Below the pieces are notes generated by a model that had not been told where the DNA came from, ran no database searches, and saw nothing but the letters and a program-made list of their open reading frames with translations. Below are positions 1-8,521 of a DNA stretch of 13,457 nt, piece after piece. This DNA comes from Allobrachymonas sp. (GTDB lineage Bacteria; Pseudomonadota; Gammaproteobacteria; Burkholderiales; Burkholderiaceae), in assembly GCA_030529305.1 (NCBI GenBank), contig JAUMXD010000039.1, forward strand, positions 1 to 13,457, written 5' to 3'. How positions within the stretch are numbered: the first letter of the stretch is position 1; every line of letters starts with the position of its first letter. The translations under genes were made by a program, and so were the position numbers.

Positions 1-98
1 ATGCGCTCGATATTGCTCAACGACACATTCCAGCGCGAACGCTCAACGGCCGAAATTGAGCCGCTTGAATGCCTAGTGTCAAGGGGTTTAGTTTTGTC

Positions 99-127
99 TT
101 GATAATGATCCCAATCCTTTAAATAAT
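99..127 (+). promoter_or_regulatory. Predicted sigma70-type promoter for folP
   Basis: A -35 box TTGATA at 99-104 (5 of 6 to TTGACA) is followed, after exactly 17 nt, by a -10 box AATAAT at 122-127 (5 of 6 to TATAAT). It lies in an AT-rich stretch that contrasts with the GC-rich genes. Transcription would start near 134, giving a leader of about 27 nt before the folP ATG at 161. The placement just upstream of a strand-matched gene makes this the best promoter candidate in the window. It suggests folP, and perhaps glmM, can be transcribed apart from any upstream gene. Confidence 0.55.
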
Positions 128-160
128 TGATCGACTGATTGCTTTGTTGAGAGTCAAGCC

Positions 161-1099
161 ATGTCAACCGCTTCTGCATTCGTGCAAGCCCATTGGCAAG
201 CCGGCCGCTTTCGGCTGGATTTGCAGCAGCCCCAGATCATGGGCATTGTCAACGTCACGCCCGATTCGTTTTCGGATGGCGGCCAGCATGCCGATGTGCG
301 CAGCGCGCTTGTGTATGCCGAGCAGTTGATTCATCAAGGGGCTAATATTTTGGATATTGGCGGTGAATCGTCTCGCCCCGGTGCTGCGGCAGTGCCGTTG
401 GAAGAAGAGCTGCGCCGTGTGCTGCCCGTGGTGCAAGAGGCGGTGCGCTTCAAAGTGCCCATCTCTGTGGACACCTACAAGCCCGAGGTGATGCAAGCCG
501 TGCTTGATGCCGGGGCCGACATCATCAACGACATCTACGCCTTGCGCTGGCGCAGCAACCCACAGGGGCTGAATGGTGAACAGGTGGTGGCGCAGCACGG
601 CCAGTGCGGCATCTGCCTGATGCATATGCACCGCGATCCGCAAAGCATGCAAGTGCAACCCATGCAGGGCGGCAACGAAGATGTGGTGCAAGCCGTGGTC
701 GCCTTTTTGCAAAAGCGAACCAATGCGCTGACGCAGCAAGGCGTGGCGCGCGATCGCATCGTGTGGGATCCAGGCATTGGCTTTGGTAAAACCGTGCCGC
801 AAAATCTGGCCTTGTTGGCAGGGCAAGCGCGTTTGCAGCAAACAGGGCAAGCCGTGCTGGCGGGTTGGTCGCGCAAATCGACGCTGGGCGCTGTGCTGGA
901 GGCTTTGCCGCCCGGCATTACCGATGTGATGCACCGCAGCGATTTGCTGCCGCACGATCGCAGCTTGGCGAGCGTGGCTGCCGCCTTGCTGGCTGTGGAA
1001 AAAGGCGCGCGCATTGTGCGCGTGCATGATGTGGCAGCCACACGCCAAGCCTTGGCCGTTTGGCGTGTCATGCAGGCGCAAGACGCACGCGCCGCTTAG
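161..1099 (+). CDS. folP: Dihydropteroate synthase
   Basis: FolP condenses 6-hydroxymethyl-7,8-dihydropterin diphosphate with p-aminobenzoate to give 7,8-dihydropteroate in cytosolic folate synthesis; it is the sulfonamide target. The 312-residue product has the signature GIVNVTPDSFSDGG at 28-41, the substrate loop DIGGESSRPG at 65-74, SVDT with Asp104, LMHMHRDPQ for the middle of the barrel, DPGIGFGK at 203-210, the SRKS loop at 237-240 and RVHDV at 287-291. The length is slightly above the usual 270-300 because of an insertion around NPQGLNGEQ after the NDI motif. The ATG at 161 is preceded by a purine-rich GAGAG 7-8 nt upstream. It is followed by glmM, a common order in betaproteobacteria (ftsH-folP-glmM). 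No ftsH tail is recognisable in the 160 nt upstream. Confidence 0.97.
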   Translation: MSTASAFVQAHWQAGRFRLDLQQPQIMGIVNVTPDSFSDGGQHADVRSALVYAEQLIHQGANILDIGGESSRPGAAAVPLEEELRRVLPVVQEAVRFKVPISVDTYKPEVMQAVLDAGADIINDIYALRWRSNPQGLNGEQVVAQHGQCGICLMHMHRDPQSMQVQPMQGGNEDVVQAVVAFLQKRTNALTQQGVARDRIVWDPGIGFGKTVPQNLALLAGQARLQQTGQAVLAGWSRKSTLGAVLEALPPGITDVMHRSDLLPHDRSLASVAAALLAVEKGARIVRVHDVAATRQALAVWRVMQAQDARAA

Positions 1100-1254
1100 C
1101 ATTCGGTCACGTTTTCTGCTGGTTTGGCCCAATAGGCTGGCGGCATAATGCCGTCACGGTTTTCAATAGGTTTTTAGAGTTGGTCGAACGTATCTGCTCT
1201 GTTGCAAATGCGGCCAAGCCCTATCTGATCCTCGTCTGACTCATTACGCACACC

Positions 1255-2601
1255 ATGAAGCAACAGTACTTTGGCACCGATGGCATTCGCGGCACCGTGG
1301 GCCAGCCGCCGCTCACGCCCGATTTCGTTCTGCAACTGGCCAATGCCGTTGGGCGGGTGCTTAAAAAAGACTGCCAGCAAGATGGCAAGCGACCGGCTGT
1401 GCTCATCGGCAAAGACACGCGTATTTCGGGCTATATGTTTGAAAGCGCGCTGGAATCGGGCTTCAACGCAGCTGGGGTGGACGTGGTGCTGCTCGGCCCC
1501 GTGCCCACGCCTGCGGTGGCCTACCTCACGCGGGCGCAGCGGGCCGCGCTGGGTGTGGTCATCAGCGCCAGCCACAACCCGTTTGGCGACAACGGCATCA
1601 AGTTCTTCAGCGCACAGGGCAACAAGCTGCCCGATGCCTGGGAGCTGGCCGTGGAAGCCGCCTTGCAAGAGCCGCTGGTATGCGTGCCTTCCGAGCAGTT
1701 GGGCAAAACCACCCGCTTGCACGATGCCGATGGGCGCTACATCGAATTTTGCAAAAGCACCTTCAGCTCCAGCATGAGCCTGCATGGCTGCAAGATCGTG
1801 GTGGACGCCGCCCACGGCGCGGCTTACCAGATCGCGCCCGCGGTGTTTCATGAGCTGGGCGCCGAAATGGTAGCGCTGGGCTGCGATCCCGATGGGCTCA
1901 ACATCAATCAAGGCGTGGGGGCCACCCACCCGCAGGCGCTGGTGGCTGCGGTGAAAGTGCATGATGCTGATTACGGCATTGCACTCGATGGCGATGCCGA
2001 CCGTCTGTTGATGGTGGATGGGCAGGGTCGCATCTTCAACGGCGATGAACTGGTGTACCTGCTCGCGCAAGACCGTTTGGCCCAAGGGCAGACCGTGCCC
2101 GGCGTAGCCGGCACCCTGATGAGCAATATGGGCATCGAAGCGGCGCTGGCGCGGCAAAACATCGAACTGGTGCGCGCCAAGGTGGGTGATCGCCACGTGC
2201 TCGAAGCCCTGCAACAGCGTGGTTGGCAGATCGGTGGCGAAAGCTCGGGCCACATTCTGGTGCTCGATAAACACTCCACGGGCGACGGCATCATCAGCGC
2301 CCTGCAAGTGCTGCAAGCCGTGGTGCGCAGCGGCAAAAGCATGGCCGAGATGTTGGTCGGTGCTGAGCTGTACCCGCAAACCATGATCAATGTGCGCTTG
2401 CCAGCTGGTACTGATTGGCAGGCGCTGCCCGCATTGCAAGCCGCCATCGCTGCAGCCGAGCAAGCTTTGGGCGCAGACGGCCGCGTGCTGATTCGCCCCA
2501 GCGGCACCGAGCCCGTGCTGCGCGTGATGGTTGAAGCGCGCGATGCCCAGCAATCCAAACACTGGGCTGAACAAATTGCGCAGCAGGTGCCTAGTGCCTG
2601 A
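1255..2601 (+). CDS. glmM: Phosphoglucosamine mutase
   Basis: GlmM interconverts glucosamine-6-phosphate and glucosamine-1-phosphate on the way to UDP-GlcNAc for peptidoglycan and LPS. The 448-residue product matches the normal family length of about 445. Visible motifs are FGTDGIRG near the start (6-13), the phosphoserine loop ISASHNP with the catalytic Ser at 106, the Mg-binding DGDADR at 245-250, the sugar-binding GGESSGH at 327-333 and the phosphate-binding RPSGTEP at 414-420. All four domains appear intact. The ATG at 1255 lacks an obvious Shine-Dalgarno, but starting there gives the standard MKxxYFGTDG N-terminus. It lies 155 nt after folP. That gap holds a small palindrome (CGGCAT-A-ATGCCG, about 1142-1154) but no convincing promoter. 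Confidence 0.98.
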   Translation: MKQQYFGTDGIRGTVGQPPLTPDFVLQLANAVGRVLKKDCQQDGKRPAVLIGKDTRISGYMFESALESGFNAAGVDVVLLGPVPTPAVAYLTRAQRAALGVVISASHNPFGDNGIKFFSAQGNKLPDAWELAVEAALQEPLVCVPSEQLGKTTRLHDADGRYIEFCKSTFSSSMSLHGCKIVVDAAHGAAYQIAPAVFHELGAEMVALGCDPDGLNINQGVGATHPQALVAAVKVHDADYGIALDGDADRLLMVDGQGRIFNGDELVYLLAQDRLAQGQTVPGVAGTLMSNMGIEAALARQNIELVRAKVGDRHVLEALQQRGWQIGGESSGHILVLDKHSTGDGIISALQVLQAVVRSGKSMAEMLVGAELYPQTMINVRLPAGTDWQALPALQAAIAAAEQALGADGRVLIRPSGTEPVLRVMVEARDAQQSKHWAEQIAQQVPSA

Positions 2602-2619
2602 TCGTCGGCGCTGAAAACA

Positions 2620-3309
2620 ATGGATCCCATCACTCTGCTTGTTATCGTTGCGGCGGTCGGGCTTATTGCACTCAAGCTGTTTGAATACAGGCTGAGAGAT
2701 CGCAGGCGGGAAAGAAGATCAAGGCGGTTCAACACGAGGCGAGGGGTTGGCAGGTTTGAACCAACGGGTCAGCCAATTTCTTCCAAGCTGTTGATAGAGC
2801 AGCCTCAAAGTGAGGCAACGTTGATCGAAGCAGGGCGTACTGAGCGTGTGCCTTTCAAAGCAGAGGCGCCGTTCAAGGCTGAGCGCCGGTCGTTGCTGAG
2901 CAATAGAGAGCGGGAGATGTTTGGTGTGCTGAAGAAGGCTTTCCCAGAGCCAAACTTCACTGTGCTTTCTCAAGTGAGTATGCAGGCGTTGATCACGACG
3001 CCGAAAAAAGATCAAGGGGCACGAAACCGCTATGATAAAAAATATGTGGACTTCGTGATTTGCTCACCCAGCCTTTTTGTGATTGCAGTCATTGAATTGG
3101 ACGACTGTACCCATGATCGCAAACAAGACAAGGATGCGGAGCGCGATGCGATGCTGGCCAGCGCAGGTATCCGGACAGTTCGATACAGGCAGATACCGCA
3201 TCATCTTTCGGTAGAAGCGTTACGCGCTGACGTTTTCAATTCTGAAAACAGTGCTGACAAAGCACATAGCAAGCACAGCTTGGTAGCCGCGATAAGGCGC
3301 GGAGCTTGA
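2620..3309 (+). CDS. DUF2726 protein with N-terminal membrane anchor
   Basis: The 229-residue protein starts with a single hydrophobic helix (about 4-21) followed by a very basic stretch rich in Arg (24-41), so the rest should face the cytosol. From about 91 to 205 it resembles the DUF2726 domain: LLSNREREMFGVLKKAFP, then KYVDFVICSPSLFVIAVIELDD with a His four residues further on, then AERDAMLASAGIRTVRYR. The Asp-X-Glu-Leu-Asp arrangement after two beta strands is like the PD-(D/E)XK nuclease fold, but a nuclease activity is inference. It follows glmM by 18 nt and precedes the next gene by 6 nt. Its Arg codons include many AGA and AGG, rare in its neighbours, and its third positions are visibly AT-richer, which suggests acquisition by transfer. 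Confidence 0.8.
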   Translation: MDPITLLVIVAAVGLIALKLFEYRLRDRRRERRSRRFNTRRGVGRFEPTGQPISSKLLIEQPQSEATLIEAGRTERVPFKAEAPFKAERRSLLSNREREMFGVLKKAFPEPNFTVLSQVSMQALITTPKKDQGARNRYDKKYVDFVICSPSLFVIAVIELDDCTHDRKQDKDAERDAMLASAGIRTVRYRQIPHHLSVEALRADVFNSENSADKAHSKHSLVAAIRRGA

Positions 3310-3315
3310 GCCCAC

Positions 3316-4002
3316 ATGCCCACCGTTCTTTTCTACTTCGACTTTGCTTCGTCCATCGCCTACGTGATGTTCCATCGCCTGCCGCATGTACTGGCTGGCT
3401 TGGCTTGGCAGGTGCATTACCGGCCCGTGTCGCAAGCAGCAGTGGGTTTCGATGAGAATGGGCTGGAGGCTAAAAAACAGACGGCGGCTGCCAATCAGTC
3501 AGCAGAGTCGCTTCATGATGTGCAAGCGCTGGCGGCGCATGATGGCTTGCCTTTTCGCTGGCCGGTGAATGTGGCCCTTCAGTCTGCAGCCTGGCTGCAT
3601 ATGGCACAGGCCAGCAGTGTGCACGGCCAGCCCAGCCGACAGGTGTGCGAAACCTTGCTGAATGCCATTTGGCAAACAGGGCAAGACCCCGATGATCCCG
3701 CCGTGCAGCAGCAGGCTTGGCAGGCAGCTACGGCGCTGTTGCCTTCGGTGCGCGATGTGCACCAGCCCGCTGTGCTGCAAGCGCTGGAGCAAGAGATAGC
3801 TAACAACATGCAAGCCGCGCGGCAGCAGAGCGCATTGCAACAAGGCGCATGGGCGGCCTTGCCCAGTTGCGTGCTGTTGCCAGCCGATGGAACTGATGCG
3901 TCGCCGCAGGTTTTTGCTGGGTTGGAGGGCTTGCCCTTGCTGCGCGAGGCAGTACGTGCTCGGCAAGACTTTGCAGCTGATGAGTCAGATGCCAACGCTT
4001 GA
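3316..4002 (+). CDS. DsbA-fold protein, 2-hydroxychromene-2-carboxylate isomerase-like
   Basis: The 228-residue product begins with FYFDFASSIAY (6-16), matching the first strand and active-site Ser of the glutathione-dependent HCCA isomerase branch of the DsbA/thioredoxin fold (usually FDFxSPYxY). Ser12 aligns with the nucleophile and Ser13 replaces the usual Pro. There is no CxxC pair, so it is not a disulfide oxidoreductase. The middle is an all-helical insert (about 55-175), as in this family, and QGAWAALPSCVL (176-187) supplies the expected cis-Pro (Pro183) before the last strands. No signal peptide is seen, so it should be cytosolic. Its real substrate is unknown; orthologues in this position are usually annotated only as an isomerase or DsbA family protein. 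It sits 6 nt after the DUF2726 gene and 34 nt before dtd, so co-transcription is likely. Confidence 0.75.
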   Translation: MPTVLFYFDFASSIAYVMFHRLPHVLAGLAWQVHYRPVSQAAVGFDENGLEAKKQTAAANQSAESLHDVQALAAHDGLPFRWPVNVALQSAAWLHMAQASSVHGQPSRQVCETLLNAIWQTGQDPDDPAVQQQAWQAATALLPSVRDVHQPAVLQALEQEIANNMQAARQQSALQQGAWAALPSCVLLPADGTDASPQVFAGLEGLPLLREAVRARQDFAADESDANA

Positions 4003-4024
4003 AAGAAAAGCAGCAGAAGAAAAC

Positions 4025-4030
4025 AAAGGA
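4025..4030 (+). promoter_or_regulatory. Ribosome binding site deciding the dtd start
   Basis: AAAGGA lies 6 nt before the ATG at 4037. The reading frame stays open well upstream of this ATG, into the preceding gene. The site therefore fixes the start at 4037 and gives the canonical MKAVLQRV N-terminus. Confidence 0.7.
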
Positions 4031-4036
4031 ATTTCA

Positions 4037-4489
4037 ATGAAAGCCGTATTGCAGCGCGTGCGCTGGGCCAGCGTAGCCGTTGAAGGGCAGCAAGTGGGGG
4101 CGATTGGCCAGGGCTTGCTGGTGCTGGTGTGTGCCGAGCCGCAGGATACGCCCGAGGTGGCCGACAAGCTGCTGGCCAAAATGCTCAAGCTGCGCATCTT
4201 CAGCGACGAGCAGGGCAAGATGAACCGCAGCTTGCAGGATGTAGACGGACAGGGCCAGGCCGGGGGCCTGCTGCTGGTGAGCCAGTTCACGCTGGCGGCC
4301 GATTGCAGCGGCGGCAACCGGCCCAGCTTTACCGGCGCTGCACCAGCCGCGCAGGGCGAGGCCTTGTTCAATCATTTGCTTCAGCAGGCACGCGCCGTGC
4401 ATGCGCCAGTGGCGTCGGGCGTTTTCGGGGCCGATATGCAGGTTGAATTGCTCAACGACGGCCCAGTCACCATCTGTTTGCAGATATAG
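4037..4489 (+). CDS. dtd: D-aminoacyl-tRNA deacylase
   Basis: Dtd hydrolyses D-aminoacyl-tRNA (and mischarged glycyl-tRNAAla), recycling tRNA and keeping D-residues out of protein. The 150-residue product is of standard length for this dimeric family. It begins MKAVLQRV, has the catalytic SQFTLAAD at 82-89 (SQxT motif), GNRPSF after it, and the cross-subunit Gly-cisPro motif GPVT at 142-145, which provides chiral proofreading. A good Shine-Dalgarno (AAAGGA) supports the start. It is the last gene of the glmM-DUF2726-isomerase-dtd run. The next 196 nt carry no gene but do carry a TATAAT box. Confidence 0.97.
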   Translation: MKAVLQRVRWASVAVEGQQVGAIGQGLLVLVCAEPQDTPEVADKLLAKMLKLRIFSDEQGKMNRSLQDVDGQGQAGGLLLVSQFTLAADCSGGNRPSFTGAAPAAQGEALFNHLLQQARAVHAPVASGVFGADMQVELLNDGPVTICLQI

Positions 4490-4595
4490 CAGGGTAGCTT
4501 GTTCAGGCTCTGGGGCTTGGAAGCGGGCGTCCAGTAGGCGTTCGGGAGGCTCCTTGATCCTGTTTTGTACGCCAGCGCGCAAGCAGGTGCCCTCA

Positions 4596-4601
4596 TATAA
4601 T
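4596..4601 (+). promoter_or_regulatory. Candidate -10 box upstream of the fmdB-DUF502-aspS block
   Basis: A perfect TATAAT sits in the 196-nt gap between dtd and the zinc ribbon gene, about 85 nt before its ATG. No good -35 hexamer is found at 16-18 nt upstream, so activation or another sigma preference would be needed. It is the only convincing -10 in this gap and could start a transcript covering the FmdB, DUF502 and aspS genes. Confidence 0.35.
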
Positions 4602-4685
4602 GCGAGGTTCGCTGGTGCTGGGGGGCTTGCTGCAAGGCAAAGGCTGATCCCGCCCGGCTTTTCTGTTTGCATTTTTCCTTTTGCC

Positions 4686-4943
4686 ATGCCTATTTACGCT
4701 TATCAGTGCGCCGCCTGCGGCCATACGCAAGATGTGCTGCAAAAACTCAGCGATGCGCCCTTGACGCAATGCCCAGCCTGCCAAGCTGACAGCTTCAGCA
4801 AGCAGGTGACTGCGGCGGGCTTTCAGCTCAAGGGTTCGGGCTGGTACGAAACGGATTTCAAAAACGGCCCGGCTTGTGCGGCAGGAAACAAGGCTGCGAG
4901 TAAGCCCGAAGCCTGCTCGGGTTGCCCGGCGGCGCAGGCCTGA
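4686..4943 (+). CDS. FmdB-family zinc ribbon protein
   Basis: This 85-residue protein opens with MPIYAYQC, the hallmark of the FmdB/putative regulatory protein family. It has two CxxC knuckles, Cys8-x2-Cys11 and Cys29-x2-Cys32, that should bind one zinc. The region after this (FSKQVTAAGFQLKGSGWYETDF) is the conserved core that follows the ribbon in the family. The tail adds three more Cys residues (GPAC, EACSGC) of unknown role. A regulatory function has been proposed for the family but is not well established. The gene sits directly before the DUF502 gene and aspS, an arrangement often seen in Burkholderiales. The frame is open upstream, but the ATG at 4686 gives the family N-terminus. Confidence 0.88.
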   Translation: MPIYAYQCAACGHTQDVLQKLSDAPLTQCPACQADSFSKQVTAAGFQLKGSGWYETDFKNGPACAAGNKAASKPEACSGCPAAQA

Positions 4944-5018
4944 CGTGGCCCGCATCCCCGTTTTGCTCTGGCAATAAGGCTTGAAAAACAAGGCTCAAAA
5001 CAAGACTTGATCGGCACC

Positions 5019-5693
5019 ATGCTCAAGAATCGCATCCAACGCTATTTCCTCACCGGCCTGCTCACCTGGCTGCCGTTGGTGATTACCGTGTGGGTGCTGA
5101 TCTGGCTGATGCGCCTGATTGACAGCGTGTTTGCCCACATCGTGACGCAGTTTGCACGCGTTGTACCGGCCATTTCCACCTTCAGCAACTGGGTGCAGGG
5201 CATACCGGGCATTGGTGTGCTCACGCTGGGCACCATCATTCTGCTCACGGGCCTGCTGGTGACCAATATCGTGGGCCAGTGGTGGGTGCGGCAGCTGGAT
5301 CGCGTGTTTGATCGCATTCCGGTTTTTCGCAGCATTTACAGCAGCGTGCGGCAGGTGTCTGACACCTTGTTTGCCGATAATGGCAAGGCTTTTTCCAAAG
5401 CCCTGCTGGTGGAATACCCGCGCCGCGGGTGCTGGTCAATCGGCCTGCTCACGGGGGCGGCTACAGGTGAATTTACTGAGCACTTACAGGGCGAACACAT
5501 CAGCGTTTTTGTTCCAACAACCCCCAATCCCATCTCGGGCTTTATTCTGGTTGTGCCGCGCGCCGAAACGATTGAGCTGCGCATGACGGTGGATGAGGCC
5601 CTGAAGTACATCATTTCAATGGGGGTGGTGGTGCCCGGCTCGGCGGCTGAACAAGCGCGAGAGCAGGGCACCTTGCCGCCGCCAGCTGATTGA
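5019..5693 (+). CDS. DUF502 family integral membrane protein
   Basis: From the ATG at 5019 the product is 224 residues. It has two transmembrane helices, about 12-32 (LLTWLPLVITVWVLIWLM) and 65-88 (IGVLTLGTIILLTGLLV), separated by a short loop. A soluble C-terminal domain follows, with the characteristic IPVFRSIYSSVRQV (100-113), VPTTPNPISGF and MTVDEALKYIISMGVVVP segments. These define the DUF502 family, whose molecular function is unknown. A TTG four codons upstream (5007) is an alternative start, but the MLKNRIQRYFLTGL N-terminus from the ATG fits the family better. It lies between the zinc ribbon gene and aspS, 75 nt downstream of the former. Confidence 0.9.
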   Translation: MLKNRIQRYFLTGLLTWLPLVITVWVLIWLMRLIDSVFAHIVTQFARVVPAISTFSNWVQGIPGIGVLTLGTIILLTGLLVTNIVGQWWVRQLDRVFDRIPVFRSIYSSVRQVSDTLFADNGKAFSKALLVEYPRRGCWSIGLLTGAATGEFTEHLQGEHISVFVPTTPNPISGFILVVPRAETIELRMTVDEALKYIISMGVVVPGSAAEQAREQGTLPPPAD

Positions 5694-5771
5694 AGGCTTG
5701 CCACGATTCAGGTTTTTTCTTTTTCTATTGCTTGTGTCATGCGCAGCGCGCGCAGAAAGAACGATTCGATT

Positions 5772-7583
5772 ATGTCTATGCGATCTTTGTATTGTGGTCA
5801 GGTTACAGAGGCCTTGCTGGGCCAAACCGTTACGCTGTGTGGCTGGGTCAATCGCCGACGCGACCATGGCGGCGTGATCTTCGTTGACTTGCGCGACCGC
5901 GAAGGCTATGTGCAGGTGGTGTGCGACCCCGATCGCCCCGACATGTTCAAAACCGCCGAAGACCTGCGCAACGAATTCTGCGTGCAGATCACCGGCCTGG
6001 TGCGCGCGCGGCCCGAAGGCACCACCAACGATGCCATTGCCACCGGCAAGATCGAAGTGCTGTGCCATGAGCTGAAAGTGCTCAACCCCTCGATCACGCC
6101 AGCCTTTCAGCTGGATGACGACAACCTGAGCGAAACCACGCGCCTCACGCACCGCGTGCTGGATCTGCGCCGCCCTGTGATGCAGCACAACCTCATGCTG
6201 CGTTACAAGGTGGCCATGGCTGTGCGCAAGTTTCTGGACGAGCAGGGTTTCATCGACATTGAAACGCCCATGCTGACCAAGAGCACACCCGAAGGCGCGC
6301 GCGACTACCTGGTGCCTAGCCGCGTGCATGACGGCCACTTCTTCGCACTGCCGCAGTCGCCGCAGCTCTTCAAGCAGCTGTTGATGGTGGCGGGGTTTGA
6401 CCGCTACTACCAGATCACCAAGTGCTTCCGCGACGAAGATTTGCGAGCCGACCGCCAGCCCGAGTTCACGCAGATCGACATTGAGACCTCTTTCTTGGGC
6501 GAGCAAGAAATCCGCGATCTGTTTCAGCGCATGATCACCCACGTCTTCCAGCAGACGCTGGGCGTAGACCTGGGCGAATTCCCTGTCATGCCGTATGCCA
6601 AGGCGATGGCGCGCTTTGGTTCCGACAAGCCCGATCTGCGCGTCAAGCTCGAATTCACCGAGCTGACCGATGTGATGAAGGATGTGGACTTCAAGGTCTT
6701 CAGCGGCCCAGCCACTACGCCCGGCGGCCGCGTCGTGGCGCTGCGCGTGCCTGGTGGTGGCGAAATCAGCCGTGGCGAGATCGACCAATACACCGAGTTC
6801 GTCAAGATCTACGGTGCCAAGGGGCTGGCCTGGATCAAGGTCAACGACGTGGCCGCGGGGCGCGACGGTTTGCAGTCGCCCATCGTCAAGAACATTCACG
6901 ATGCGGCATTGGCCGAAATCATCAAGCGCAGCGGCGCACAGAATGGCGACATCCTTTTCTTCGGTGCCGACAAGGCCAAAGTGGTGAACGACGCCATCGG
7001 CGCGCTGCGCCTGAAGATCGGCCACAGCGAATTCGGCAAGCAGCACGGCTTATTTGAAGATCGCTGGGCGCCGCTGTGGGTGGTGGACTTCCCGATGTTT
7101 GAGTACGACGAAGACGAGAACCGCTGGAACGCCATGCACCACCCCTTCACCAGCCCGAAGGATGGGCACGAAGACCTCATGGACAGCGACCCTGGCCAGT
7201 GTGTGGCCAAGGCCTACGACATGGTGCTCAACGGCTGGGAGTTGGGCGGCGGCTCGGTGCGTATCCATCGCGCCGAGGTGCAGGCCAAGGTGTTTGCTGC
7301 ACTCAAGATCGGCCCTGAAGAGCAGCGCGAGAAATTCGGCTTCTTGCTCGACGCGCTGCAATACGGCGCGCCCCCGCACGGCGGCTTGGCCTTTGGCCTG
7401 GATCGCCTGGTTACACTCATGACCAAGGCCGAGTCCATCCGCGACGTGATCGCCTTTCCCAAAACGCAGCGCGCACAGTGTTTGCTCACGCAAGCGCCCA
7501 GCCCGGTGGACGAAAAGCAATTGCGCGAGCTGCACATCCGCCTGCGCAACCCGCTGCCGGTGGACAAAGCGGAAAACGCATGA
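5772..7583 (+). CDS. aspS: Aspartyl-tRNA synthetase, predicted non-discriminating (Asp/Asn)
   Basis: AspRS charges tRNAAsp with aspartate; the non-discriminating form also makes Asp-tRNAAsn for conversion by GatCAB. The 603-residue product has the N-terminal OB-fold anticodon domain (about 1-110), class II motif 1 around [16 protein letters not shown], motif 2 [18 protein letters not shown] at 219-236, the bacterial GAD insertion (roughly 285-420) and motif 3 [10 protein letters not shown] at 537-546. The anticodon-binding loop reads RRRDHGG with His32. His is the residue seen in non-discriminating bacterial enzymes, whereas the discriminating E. coli enzyme has Leu there. The ATG at 5772 was chosen over an upstream GTG-type start at 5739 because it yields MSMRSLYCG, matching family N-termini, and has AGAAAGAA upstream. 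An ATG two codons later (5778) is also possible. Confidence 0.97.
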   Translation: MSMRSLYCGQVTEALLGQTVTLCGWVNRRRDHGGVIFVDLRDREGYVQVVCDPDRPDMFKTAEDLRNEFCVQITGLVRARPEGTTNDAIATGKIEVLCHELKVLNPSITPAFQLDDDNLSETTRLTHRVLDLRRPVMQHNLMLRYKVAMAVRKFLDEQGFIDIETPMLTKSTPEGARDYLVPSRVHDGHFFALPQSPQLFKQLLMVAGFDRYYQITKCFRDEDLRADRQPEFTQIDIETSFLGEQEIRDLFQRMITHVFQQTLGVDLGEFPVMPYAKAMARFGSDKPDLRVKLEFTELTDVMKDVDFKVFSGPATTPGGRVVALRVPGGGEISRGEIDQYTEFVKIYGAKGLAWIKVNDVAAGRDGLQSPIVKNIHDAALAEIIKRSGAQNGDILFFGADKAKVVNDAIGALRLKIGHSEFGKQHGLFEDRWAPLWVVDFPMFEYDEDENRWNAMHHPFTSPKDGHEDLMDSDPGQCVAKAYDMVLNGWELGGGSVRIHRAEVQAKVFAALKIGPEEQREKFGFLLDALQYGAPPHGGLAFGLDRLVTLMTKAESIRDVIAFPKTQRAQCLLTQAPSPVDEKQLRELHIRLRNPLPVDKAENA

Positions 7584-8440
7584 GCATGGCCGGTGCGCAT
7601 GGGCTGCAAGTCCAGCCGGATCAGGGGCTGCTGCATCAGCCTTTTGATGCGGGCGAGCGCTTGCCCGCCAAGCCGCGCGAAGACACCTTGCGGGTGGTAA
7701 CCTACAACATCCACAAGGGTGTGCAAGGCGTGTGGCCCACGCATCGGCTCGAAATCCACAATCTGCAACAAGCCATCGCCCAACTGCAGGCCGATGTGGT
7801 CTGTTTGCAAGAAGTGCGCAAACTCAACCGCAAGGCTGAGCTGCAATTTGCCAATTGGCCGCGCCAGCCGCAGGCGGAATATCTGGCGCCGCCGGGCTAT
7901 GAATCTGTTTACATTTCCAACGCCATCACCACGCATGGCGAGCACGGCAACGCGCTGCTTTCGCGCTGGCCGGTTTTGCAGCACCAGCACCAAGATATTT
8001 CCGATCATCGCTTCGAGCAACGCGGTTTGTTGCACTCCGTCATTGACGTGCGTGGTCGGCATGTGCATGTCATCGTCGTGCATTTGGGGCTGATCGGCGC
8101 GAGCCGTGTGCGCCAGGTGCAGCAGTTGCAGCATTTCATCGATCGCGAAGTGCCAACCGATGCGCCGCTCTTGGTGGCAGGCGACTTCAACGACTGGAGC
8201 CAGAAACTGCACGGCATGATGGCCGATCATGGCCTGCACAATGTCAACGGGGTGCCTGGCTGCCTGACCTACCCCGCGCGCCTGCCTTTGACGCAGCTGG
8301 ATCACGTCTATGCCCGTGGCCTGGAGCGGGTGCGCCAATTCGTGCCGCAAAAAGATCACCTGGCCGGACACATGGGCGTGCGTAATTGGGCGCGTCTGTC
8401 CGACCATTTGCCCTTGGTGGCAGAGTTTTCCTTGTCTTGA
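7580..8440 (+). CDS. Endonuclease/exonuclease/phosphatase family protein
   Basis: The ATG at 7580 overlaps the aspS stop codon as ATGA, so translation is probably coupled. The 286-residue protein has the complete EEP metal-dependent phosphoesterase set: VVTYNIHKG (metal Asn43), CLQEV (Glu78), [10 protein letters not shown] at 122-131, VVHLGL (His168), GDFND at 201-205 (Asp202, Asn204), LDHVY at 240-244 and SDHLPL at 274-279 (catalytic Asp-His). The first 35 residues are non-conserved, and there is no signal peptide. The fold hydrolyses phosphodiesters or phosphomonoesters; the substrate cannot be told. In many Burkholderiales, from memory, a nudB gene stands between aspS and this gene and a cardiolipin synthase follows; here both are absent and folE follows. 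Confidence 0.9.
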   Translation: MSMAGAHGLQVQPDQGLLHQPFDAGERLPAKPREDTLRVVTYNIHKGVQGVWPTHRLEIHNLQQAIAQLQADVVCLQEVRKLNRKAELQFANWPRQPQAEYLAPPGYESVYISNAITTHGEHGNALLSRWPVLQHQHQDISDHRFEQRGLLHSVIDVRGRHVHVIVVHLGLIGASRVRQVQQLQHFIDREVPTDAPLLVAGDFNDWSQKLHGMMADHGLHNVNGVPGCLTYPARLPLTQLDHVYARGLERVRQFVPQKDHLAGHMGVRNWARLSDHLPLVAEFSLS

Positions 8441-8521
8441 TCGAATGCAGGTGTGCTTGCGCTTTCTTTGCATAAACAAGCGCGCACTGAATCAGCCTGA
8501 CGCCTAAGCCTGAAGAGCCTT

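Noticed and set aside
164..1132. Long minus-strand open frame over folP
   Set aside because: It is the antisense shadow of folP: rich in His, Arg and Gln with no family motifs, while the + frame has the full DHPS motif set.
1124..1149. TTGGCC and CATAAT as a glmM promoter
   Set aside because: The spacer is only 14 nt and the -35 match is poor.
1174..2574. 466-codon minus-strand open frame over glmM
   Set aside because: A shadow caused by GC-rich codon bias; GlmM on the + strand is complete with all catalytic loops.
5616..7046. 476-codon minus-strand open frame over aspS
   Set aside because: Antisense of a long GC-rich gene; the + strand AspRS has all class II motifs in order.
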